64,000 bases of DNA, taken from NCBI RefSeq assembly GCF_032884065.1, contig NW_027062618.1:1592848-1656847 (forward strand). The letters are read 5' to 3'. Every line of letters begins with the position of its first letter. Within the stretch, counting starts at the first letter, position 1. The DNA is from Artemia franciscana (lineage: Eukaryota > Arthropoda > Branchiopoda > Anostraca > Artemiidae). Shown here in pieces: positions 33,844-45,800 of this stretch. The notes under the pieces were generated by a model. It was not told where the DNA came from and made no database searches. It saw only the letters and a list, made by a program, of their open reading frames with translations. Made by a program: the position numbers and the translations under genes.

Positions 33844-36800
33844 ATACCACACCTAACCACTGCTGTGATAGATATTATCACAGCTAGCCTTTTTAGGTTT
33901 TCATATTCTTAATAGATGAAAAGCTTGTGCAAAACTTCAAAATTAAACCTGAGTTTTTTAAGATTATTGTTCACAAAGAACATTGTGTTGGCGCATTATA
34001 TCAAGTATCTACCATCGAAATTTAACAATGGAAGAGACGACTAGTACACCGGCAGGTGCTAAGCTTATTCTCCCGGGAAAATTCCCACCCTGGTGGAAAA
34101 TTCCCCCAAATAAAAAACTGAGCAGCCACAGAGAAAGTATGGCAAATAAAAATAATGAGAAAAAGAAGAAATTTTGGAATATTCAAAAATTTCAAATATA
34201 ATTCAGAATAAGCGATGTGGAATATTTTATAGTGTCTAATTTTCATTTTTATTATAGTTCCTTTCCCGTGCTTCTGGGGGTTGGGTTATCATAGCAGGGT
34301 AAAACCAAGTTTTTAAGATTATTATTCACAAAGAACATTGTATTGGTACGTTATATTAAGTATCTACCTTTTGAAATTTGACAATGGAAGAGAGGTCTAG
34401 TACACCAACAGGTGCTAAGCTTATTCTGCCCGGAAAATTCCCACCCCGGTAGAAAATTAACCAAACATACAAAATTGAGTAGCCACAAAGAAAGTATGAC
34501 AAATAAAAATTATGAGGAAAAGAAGGAATTTTGGAATATTCAAAAATTTCAAATATAATTCAGAATAAGCGATGTGGAATATCTTATAGTGTCTAATTTT
34601 CATTTTTATTATAGTTCCTTTCCCGTGCTTCTGGGGGTTGGGTTATCATAGCAGGGTAAAACCAAGTTTTTAAGATTATTATTCACAAAGAACATTGTAT
34701 TGGTACGTTATATTAAGTATCTACCTTTTGAAATTTGACAATGGAAGAGAGGTCTAGTACACCAACAGGTGCTAAGCTTATTCTGCCCGGAAAATTCCCA
34801 CCCCGGTAGAAAATTAACCAAACATACAAAATTGAGTAGCCACAAAGAAAGTATGACAAATAAAAATTATGAGGAAAAGAAGGAATTTTGGAATATTCAA
34901 AAATTTCAAATATAATTCAGAATAAGCGATGTGGAATATCTTATAGTGTCTAATTTTCATTTTTATTATAGTTCCTTTCCCGTGCTTCTGGGGGTTGGGT
35001 TATCATAGCAGGGTAAAACCAAGTTTTTAAGATTATTATTCACAAAGAACATTGTATTGGTACGTTATATTAAGTATCTACCTTTTGAAATTTGACAATG
35101 GAAGAGAGGTCTAGTACACCAACAGGTGCTAAGCTTATTCTGCCCGGAAAATTCCCACCCCGGTAGAAAATTAACCATACATACAAAATTGAGTAGCCAC
35201 AAAGAAAGTATGACAAATAAAAATTATGAGGAAAAGAAGGAATTTTGGAATATTCAAAAATTTCAAATATAATTCAGAATAAGCGATGTGGAATATCTTA
35301 TAGTGTCTAATTTTCATTTTTATTATAGTTCCTTTCCCGTGCTTCTGGGGGTTGGGTTATCATAGCAGGGTAAAACCAAGTTTTTAAGATTATTATTCAC
35401 AAAGAACATTGTATTGGTACGTTATATTAAGTATCTACCTTTTGAAATTTGACAATGGAAGAGAGGTCTAGTACACCAACAGGTGCTAAGCTTATTCTGC
35501 CCGGAAAATTCCCACCCCGGTAGAAAATTAACCAAACATACAAAATTGAGTAGCCACAAAGAAAGTATGACAAATAAAAATTATGAGGAAAAGAAGGAAT
35601 TTTGGAATATTCAAAAATTTCAAATATAATTCAGAATAAGCGATGTGGAATATCTTATAGTGTCTAATTTTCATTTTTATTATAGTTCCTTTCCCATGCT
35701 TCTGGGGGTTGGGTTATCATAGCAGGGTAAAACCAAGTTTTTAAGATTATTATTCACAAAGAACATTGTATTGGTACGTTATATTAAGTATCTACCTTTT
35801 GAAATTTGACAATGGAAGAGAGGTCTAGTACACCAACAGGTGCTAAGCTTATTCTGCCCGGAAAATTCCCACCCCGGTAGAAAATTAACCAAACATACAA
35901 AATTGAGTAGCCACAAAGAAAGTATGACAAATAAAAATTATGAGGAAAAGAAGGAATTTTGGAATATTCCAAAATTTCAAATACAATTCAGAATAAGCGG
36001 TGTAGAATGTCTTAGTGTTTAATTTGCTTTTTTATTGTAGTTCTTTTTCCGTGTTTCTGGGGGTTGAGTTATCATAGCAGGGTAAGGCAAACTTTAACAT
36101 TGGGGCTGTCGGGATGATACCAACCCCCAAAGTAGACATTAAACATTTCGAAGCTTTGAACAAAATAGATATCACAAAATCTACCATCGAAATTTGACAA
36201 AGGAAGAAAGGACTAGTACACCAGCAGGTGCTAAGCTTATTCCCCCCAAAAAATTCCCAGCCCCGTGGAAAATTCCTCCCAAATTTAAAATTGAACAACC
36301 ACAGAGAAAGTATAATAGATAAAAATAATGAGGAAAAGCTGGAATTTTGGAGCATTCCAAAATTCCACATTTAATTCAGAATATGTGATTTAGAATGTCT
36401 TATAGTGTCCAACTTGCTTTTTTATTGTAATTCTTTTCCCATGTTTGTGGAGTTGAGGTATCATAGCAGAGTATTGCAAACTTTAACATTGGGGCTGTCG
36501 GGGTGATACCAACCCCCAAGGCAGACATTATACATTTCGAAGCTTTGAACAAAATAGATATTGCAAAATTTAATTCAATATCATAGAGATTAGAGGAGGG
36601 CTGGATAAAAGAAAAAGAACGAAGAGGAGGGCTAATTGTCCTCTAGTAGTATTTGCCTTAAAAAAAGACAAAATAACTTAAAATTTTCAGTCGGATGATT
36701 CCCCTTCCAAGTTTCGTTAAATAGCCCTCTTACTTGAAGTGTGTGGGAAAAAAGTTTTTGGCACTTTTCTGGCCCTTTTTAGGGTACATTTTGAGGGGAA

Positions 36801-39800
36801 ACATTTTTTTTTTTCCACATTGGGGTTTCGTTAGCCAAAAGTTTGACATAAGTTTCAGGCCCATCGGGAAAATTCGACGCTTTTTTTTAGCTCCCTTTGT
36901 TAGAGGAGAGACAAATTTCAAAATTTTCTCATTTTCCGATCGAATTAGCATCCTCCAAAGTTTCTACGACCACAAAGGAGGGTTGAGGAGCATGCATCCC
37001 CCTCCTAAAGTTCTGCTCGTTTTAGAGTTTAATGCTACTCTTTATTTTCATAATGAAGGCGTAGACCAAAAATATTCCCGGAAATAAAGAGGTATTAAAT
37101 AATAATTCTAACTCCCTCTCCCTTTCCTAAAACTAATTCTGTATTTATCTGAAGGCTCAATGAAAGTTAGGATTTTTCTGCATTAAAATGAACTCTGGGC
37201 ATCTGCTGCCATCCTCCCGAGTTGCCTAGAAAATGATTCACAACCTTTCCTTCAATTTCTAAGTTCTACTGTCGTGAAAGGCTCTACTGTATATTGAAGT
37301 AATCGTTAGCTTAAAACTGGCCCCTCTCCAGTCAACTATTTTGCGTCTCAGGCTATTTAATTTTTCTTTTTTTTCATAGCTATGAGACTCAACTTAATTT
37401 TTCATCCCAGCAAAAGTCAATTGTTCATGTGAATTGTGACAATCTAATGTAAATACTTGGTTCGGTCAAAGAGTCAATTAATTTTATTCCTAAATACAAG
37501 AGAAATTCCTAACGCAGCGGCAATTCAAAGTTACCCAATAAATCACTCAATTAGATTCATAAATGAATAGCATAAAATAAGCACATAACACCATTCCCCA
37601 CAATGGCTCCGTGGCGAGTAAAAGAATGGAGGGGCATATTTTACTTAGAATCAAACCCAAAACGAAAAAGAGAGTCAAGGATTGGAAAAAAAAATTTAGT
37701 GACAAACGGTGCAGAATAAAAAGAATTTAACAAGACTTGACAGGCTCCAGCCAAACCTGGATATACTCACGCCAGGAAAAAATTGAAACAGCCACCAACT
37801 TCTTTTTTTCAGAGGTGTCTGAAGAGTTTTGGAGGTACTGTCGACAGCGAGGGCATTTCTACTCTGTGTTGTTGAATACTGGTCCATCAAAGCTGCTCAG
37901 GGACGTGTTCTAGAGGTCTTTGACCACCGTTGCCTACTTACAATTTTACGCTTCCGCATATCAGATCAGACTTCGAACGATGATATCCACCGACATTATT
38001 TTAACGTCGACAAAATCTTAAGCGTCATCAGACTCTACTGACTTGGGAACGTTTTGCGTCGCACAAATGAACGGCTCAATCAACAGATACTTTTCATTGA
38101 ATTCTTTTCAACATGGCGCAAAAGAAAAGGAGAACAATGAAAAAATAGGCGGTCGCTCGTTAGGCAAGATCTGGAGCCTGTTGGAGGTTTCCGTGCATTG
38201 GGCCATAAATGGGACAAGCTATAGCTAAAGTTCACCGAAGAATTGGCACGAGATCGACCCTCATAAGAGAACATCATTCAGAAGCTTTGTCCAGATGCCG
38301 GGTGACGGGGAAATGCTTGGTCCTGCTACAAGTACAAGTAAGTAAGTATTCGACCATAAATGGGACAAGTGATGGCTTAAGTTCACCGAAAAATTGGCAC
38401 AAGACCGACCCTCATGAGAGAACATCATTCAGAAGCTTTGTTCAGGTGACGGGGAAATGCTTGGTCCTGGTACAAGTACAAGTAAGTAAGTATTTGGCCA
38501 TAAATGGGACAGGCGATGGCTAAAGTTCGCCGAAAAAATTGGCACAAGATCGACCCTCATGAAAAAACATCATTCAGAAGCTTTGTCCAGATGCCGAGTG
38601 AGGAGGAAATACTTTGTCCTGCTACAAGCACAAGTAAGTAAGTATTCGGCCATAAATGGGACAAGCGACGGCTAAAGTCAACCGAAGAATTGGCACAAGA
38701 CCAACTCTCAAGAGAGAGCATCATTCAGAAGCTTTATTCAGATGCCGGGTGAGGGGGAAATGCTTGGTCCTGCTTCAAGTACAAGTAAGTACCAAACACC
38801 TTCAAACCGCTTTAGGCAAGATATTTGAAGCAATGCGACGTACAATGAGACATGTGACAGCAGGAGATTGAAATCTGACATTATGGACACATAAGAAGAA
38901 TTTTAATATGATCTTGTGCTACGATGATCATAATAAAATTGATTAGACACTGAGGGAGGAATACTAAGAGACCTAGGCTATAAGACGAACCATATTATTA
39001 TTATTAATTTAATAATAGCGAAAAAATGAAAAAAAGACTGGGAATTGGAGAAACCAGAAAAAAAAATATAGCTCATCATAACTTGTTAAAAATCATACTA
39101 GTCTACGAATGATTAGGTTAAATGACATTCGCTCCGAATTTTGAAGGATGTCTGTGGATGTGAGATTAATACGGTCATTACCAACAGATAAACATCTTTG
39201 AAAAAGGATATTTTAGAATGAAAAGGACAATCGAAGAGTTAATAGACCGTATTCTTCATCATAATAGTCACACTTCCCTTACATAAGACGGTTAAATTTT
39301 AAACCAAATATATTTAAATGAAATACCATACACGGCTTCATTAAAATACTGAAAACCAAAAAGCTGTGTTCACTGACATTAGGGATGGGCGAGTCAAGCT
39401 TCGAAAGCACTCAAATCAATATCCATAACAGAGCGAACCCTCATTGAATTTGAAGGGTTAAAACCGAAATTAAGGGGCAAGATTGGCGTGAAAATCCAGT
39501 TACAACCCGCTACAGAACCCATTTCAAGCGTTCATTCGTCCCATGCTGAAGGCTAGTCCAAGGAAATGCTCCTACCCCATCACAACCCATTCAAATCTTC
39601 AGTTTTTAGAGATCTTCAAATGTTGGAAAAATAATCGAAATTAGAGATATTAATCAAAATCAAACAAAAATTAGAATAAAATTTGTCCTACTACCACTAC
39701 TACTAGCAACTCCTTCTAGAGCTCAGCCAACCACGACCAACATAGCTAAGCACGTCCCTTCTCTATCCTGAACTATTCAAAATACCTCTTTACCCTTTCC

Positions 39801-42800
39801 CAAGAAGTTCTAATTCACTTTAAATCATACAACCTCTTCCCAACTCATTTGGGGTGACCAGATTTTCGTTTGGCCTTAGATGAATGACCAAAAAAGACGT
39901 TCTTTGGCAATTTTTTGTCCTTTCTCCGCAAAACAGGAAATAATATATAAAGGAAATTACAGAGATGTTACTTAAAGGTTGATATTATCACTCCTACTAG
40001 CCGTCTCTTTTGTAGATTAAAAAAAAAAAAAAAAAATTAACTGCAAGTAAGGAGCGACATTAAAACTTAAAACGAACAAAAATTACTCCGTATATGAAAG
40101 AGGTTGTGCCCTCTGCAACCCCTCGCTCTTTACGCTAAAGTTTTTTTTCATTGTGACAGAGTCAAACTTTAGCGTAAAGAGCGAGGTGTTGCGGAGGGGA
40201 CAACCTCTTTTATATACGAAGTAATTTCTGTTCGTTTTAAGCTTTAATGTCACTCCTTACTTGCAATTAAAAAAACTTGTTTTTTTTTTATTTAATTTCT
40301 GAACGTTTTTGAATTAATGCATGTTTTGGCTCCCCGCACATCAATAATGAAAACGAAATTTGCATATTAATCTTTTTTTTGATAAATGGCTTTCTCGTAG
40401 TTTTGATCGGATGATTCTGGTAAAAAAAGGGGCGGGGGAGGAGGCCTAGCTACCCTCCAATTTTTGGTTATTTAAAAATACAACTAGATTTTTTTTTTAC
40501 GAATGTTTTTTTTAGCAATAAACATACGTACCTTACGAATTAACTTACGTAACGAACTTCTATATTTGTGTATTTTTATTACGTATATGAGAGGGTTTTC
40601 CCCCTCGTCAATACGTCGCTCTTTACACTAAAGCTTGAATTTTATCCCAAATCTTTAAGAATGACCCCTGAATCACAAAGGCCGTAGAATAAATAGTTCA
40701 AATTACTAAAAATACTTTAGGGTAAAGAGCAAGGTATTGTGGAGGAGACGAACCCCCTTATATACGTAATATTTTATGTTCGTTTTAAGTTTTAATGCTA
40801 CTCATTACTTCCAGGTGATTTTTTTTTCTCATTGTTTTTTTTTAAATAATGCTAGAAAATCCTGTGCACCCTTCATGGACATTTTCTTCCTTTATGATAA
40901 ATTCCTCCATGGAAAGATCTTCCCACGTAATCCCCTCCCCCGACCCACTCCCACCCTAAAGCGAAAAAGCCCCCCGAAAACGTCTGTACACTTCATAATA
41001 ACCATTACTATATGTAAACAATGGTCAAAGTTTGTAACTTGCAGCACCTCCCACATGAACTATGGGGGATTAAGTCGTCCCCAAAGACATATTTATTAGG
41101 TTTTAGACTAAGTTGAACAGAACGGTTGAACAGATCTCCAAAATTTGATCTCGTGACTTTGGGGAAAAATGTGCGTGGGAAGGGGCCTAGGTGCCCTCCA
41201 GTTTTTTTGGTCACTTAAAAAAGGCACTTGAACTTTTAGTTTCCGTTAGAATGAGCCCTCTTGCAACATTCTAGGACCACTGGGTCGATATGATCACCTC
41301 TGGGAAAAAGAAAAAAACAACAAACAAACAAATAAACACGCATCCGTGATCTGTCTTCTGGCAAAAAATACAAAATTCCACAATTTTTGTAGATAGGAGC
41401 TTGAAACTTTTACAGTAGGGTTCTGTGATACGCTGAATCTGATAGTGTGATTTTTATTAAGATTATATGACTTTCATGAAGTATGTCCCCCTATTTTATG
41501 AAATAAGGTAAATTTTCTCAGGCATGTAACTTTTGATGAGTAAGTCTAATCTTGATGAAACTTATATATTTAAAATCAGCATTAACATGTGATTCTTTTG
41601 ATGTAACTATTGGTATTAAAATTTCGTCTTTTAGAGTTTTGGATACTACTGAGCCGGGTCGCTCCTTACTACAGTTAGTTACCACGAACTGTTTGATAAA
41701 GAGGAGATATAGCGGATTTCAACAGTAAAAGGAAATAATGTTTAGACCATATTATTGCTGGATCTTTAGCCAGAGATTCCAACACTAGAAGCTTGAGGAT
41801 TTAAGAGGAAATTTCTTCGCTGAAGAATATAATTTAAGAATATAAGAATATAATTAATTAATTAATTAATTAATTAATTAATTAATGTAATTAAGAATAT
41901 AATTGCAAATCTTCGCATGCCAAAACACACCATGAGTTTTTCTATTAGTTCTAGCTAGCAACTTTATAACCGTGTAGAGGTGAATACAGGTTGCTGGATG
42001 GGGGGGGGAGTAGAAGTGACTAAAAAGTAGTTTTCTCTTAGCAGCCCAACCCACGGCAATATGTTTTCACTATAAGGAAGAGCTTAACGAGTGTCTGAGG
42101 ATCTAGGTTCAAAGCCAAGATGAGTGACATCCATATCGTTTTAAACCTGTAACTAGAAACACTCAGCCATACCAATTTCAACTAAGAAAGACAGAGAGGA
42201 AAGAAATTAATGTCGATTTGGGATGTGATTGCACTAGTTGGATTGCAATTTATAGACAATAGCAGCAGTTTCCCTTGTAAACTATATCAAAGAGTGTGTG
42301 GAAACAGATAAAAGAATAATCTTTGGGACGTCAACAAGACTTAGGAGAGCTTATAATTTAGTGGCATGGGTGGCTTGCCATTTATAGGAAAATTAATTTA
42401 AGAAAATTTTTCCACACAACAAGTTATTGAAAGAAAAGTAAAGAGCTCCATTAAACCAAAAATAAGCAGAAATAAAGTCAAATAATCTTCCAAGCGTAAA
42501 ACTACCGCAGAGCACCATCAATAAACAAATGAAACCCAAAACAACAGAAATTACAATAAATAACCGAGTCAAACTCAAAAAGAGCAGAAACTAACACGAG
42601 TAGGGCTAACATCCCCCATACTTTCTCTTGACCAGAACATAATTTGTATTAACTAAAAAAAAAACATTTTAAGTGTTTTCACTTTTTTTAAATTTAACAG
42701 ATCAAAAATTATTAAGACTTTAAGGAATAAATATCAGAATACGCAAATTAAACTGATAATGCACATTCATTATTTTTTTGTTTGTAAAGTGCAAATCATG

Positions 42801-45800
42801 TTTTGGTTTTGAGAAGGCATTGCCCTCGCCATGGCGGCTATGGGTGTGGGGAGGGGGGGGGGGGGTATTGTCAACCTGCCATTTGACCTTTGGATTATTT
42901 CGAACAAAATAGCTGTTGGACGCGTTTGACTATGGCTAATTTGAAAGGACAAAATTTCGGGAAAATAGGGAGTGAGGGGGGGGGGGCTGCTTGCCTTCCG
43001 ACCGCTTTTGACTTAAAAAGGGGCACTAGAATTTTTGATTTCCAATTTAATGAGCCCTCTCTAAAGTTTATACAGCCACACCTTCCATATCAAGTAGACC
43101 CCGAAGCCGCACCGAAATAAAAATTGGCGGCGGTGGATACAATTACGCCGCTGGCGGTGCGGCGCCAGCGACACCTAAATTTTTTGCCGGCGCGCCACCA
43201 AAAATTTTCGGCGGCGCGCTGTCAATTGATCGGTGTTTGTTCTATTTTTAGATTTTTTTTGCTACTTTTAAAAAGTTTTGGAAACTTAATTGGTATCAGT
43301 TTTTATCGGAATTTGGTCCGCAATTCATTTTTCTTTAATGCAAATGATCGGCGGCGAGACCTTAAACTGTCTGATAATTGAATGAATCGGACAAAATAGG
43401 TAATTCAAAATTTAATTCAAAAGAAGCTCTAAAACTTGAATTAAACAATTTACTTGCACCATAAATCCAAGGCTAATCTATGACACATCAATAGAATCTG
43501 ATGTATATATCCTACTTTATGCCCAATTTCCTGGTCTTGACACCTGCATTCCACTTCTTTGACTACCCTACCCCTCAACCCCTCACTCTCTACACTACAG
43601 AAGCTATTACTTCTCATTGCTTCAAGATTGAATCCCCTCACTTAAGAGTGATAAAATAAAAGTTTTAAAGATAAATATTTTAATCATCTCCTTTGAGAAT
43701 GAAAGAGCTTATTTTTTTCTCCTTCCCATCTCAGCAATTAAGGTAGTGTGGCCGTGGAGGTACTTGAACATGACGGGTAACCATATCAAACGATCGAAGT
43801 TTTATTTTAGCGTATAAGATTTAATATTTGATTTTTTTTTTCTTCCCCCTTTTTAAATAGTCAATTTTCACAAAGTTAGCAGGTCGTTTTTTAAGAGCAG
43901 TTCTTTCCCAGGTGTAAGAAGGAAAAGAAGCAACATTTTGTAAAGAAAAGCTTTAATAAAAAAAAAGAGTCAATGTCTTATAAAGAAAAGCATTCTTATA
44001 ATTATATTCTTAAATGTATTATCAATAAATTATTAAAGTTTAATTCTGGCTATAATTTTCGGAATTTAATTTGAATTAAATTTTAAATTCTCTATTTTTT
44101 AAATTCTTAGGCAGTTTAAGGAGCCAGAATTAGAAATTCAAAATACTAAGCTAGAAATGCATTAAATTAAAAAAATGTAACTACAGGTCACTAGTTTTCA
44201 AACGAAGCTTTATGCTTAAAGGGCTACTAGTAACAGTTGGAATTATAGCACCATCTGTCTTTCATTTTCGGGACCCCTTTTCTACGAAACCAATTGAAGA
44301 ACAAGAAAAGACTTTTTATATTAACTCATGCAAAGTTAAAATTGGAGTTGTATTCATCTGTTTGTTTTTTTTTTTTTTTGTTCTTGTTCTGTTTTATTTT
44401 TTCTTGTTGTGTTATTCACTGATAATTAATAATATATTATTAGTCTTAATTCTGGCTGTAAATTTCGGAAGTTAATTTGAATTAATTGCCTATTTTGTCA
44501 TTTCTCAGGCAGTTTAAGAAGCCAAAAATAGAAATTCAAAACACTTAGATAGAAATAAACTTTAGCACTTTGCTTTAAAACTTTGATAAGCTTGCAGTCA
44601 TCATGTATAAAAATAAGGTTGTTTACATAGTTTGGAGCCAACATAGAACGCATAGCACCATCAATTAGCCCTGTACCACAGAAAACCCTTTCTGCTGCGG
44701 CACTTGTTACCGGCAATGATATAACTTTTCTGGCCAAAGCTGCAATCCATGACAGTTGAATAGAATATATTTTTCAGAAGAGGATGGTTGGATTGATTGC
44801 ATCAACTAGGACAGGATCTTTTGATCTGCTAGGATGGGCTGCCAAGGCCAGATATACATCGACTTTATACCAAATCACATGACCATTTTAATCGTATTCT
44901 GCATCATCGATCTCACACATTTATCTGATCAATCAGCCTCCTTTTTTATGTATAATCATGGGGAGATTTAGAGTTTCTGCTCTTCTGAGAGAATCCACTA
45001 GCATATTCACACAACTGACTGGGGTAGCTGATCCACTGATAGCCCCAGAGTTTACAACCTCCTCTTCAAGCTTTTCGAAGGCCCTCTCCTCTATGTACAA
45101 AATAATTTCTACTGCACTAAAATGCTCACCACAAGCTGAAGTAAAGGGACCTGGAGTGTTGGTTGGACAAATTCTGTTCACAGGAGAAGTGATACATTAG
45201 TCTCTAGCACTAGAGCAATAACTATTTTGAAGAAGAATTCCCTTCTTGTCAATGAACCATCAAGAAGGTTCAGATGCTCATCAGTTTCATTTATCTTGCA
45301 TGTTCCGAAGTCCAAAAGTGCAGTTGTCACCATGAGACGGGAAGTCAAACTTGTTTCTCATCTTTTCTTTCAGAAGCAAAATACAGCTACTACCATTTGC
45401 AACTGATTGGTTCGGTTGATAATTCTATAGAGAAAAAGCATAGAAAACATGTTCTAGTTCTTACGACAACTACAGCTTGCCAAATGGGCTGGATGTAAGG
45501 GCAATAACTATTGAATGAATTTGTACAAATTTCTACTGCACTAAACAGAGTTTTCGCGAGGGTTTGGAGCAACTTATCATATGGTGCCATAGATTCGATT
45601 GTGTGGCACTTTTTAGCCAAACTTTTAGTGCAGTAGAAATTCTTAGTAGAAATAATTTCTACTGCACTAAAATGCTCACCACAAGCTGAAGTGAAGAGAC
45701 CTAGCGTTGATTGGACAAATTCTGCTCACAGGAGATGTCTCTGGCACTAGAATCTCAGCCATTTTGAACAAGAATGCTCATCAGTTTCATTTATCTTGAA

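Noticed and set aside
33681-33881. 66-codon Tyr/Ile open frame
   Set aside because: Translation of the (TA)n microsatellite.
36730-37087. Overlapping open frames on both strands
   Set aside because: T-rich and A-rich low-complexity sequence sharing phrases with dispersed repeats.
44933-45181. Possible second hAT transposase piece (TSACGEHFSAVEII)
   Set aside because: It recalls the TSA..ER.FS signature but lacks the Arg and the context; both strands are open and the DNA is a local repeat.
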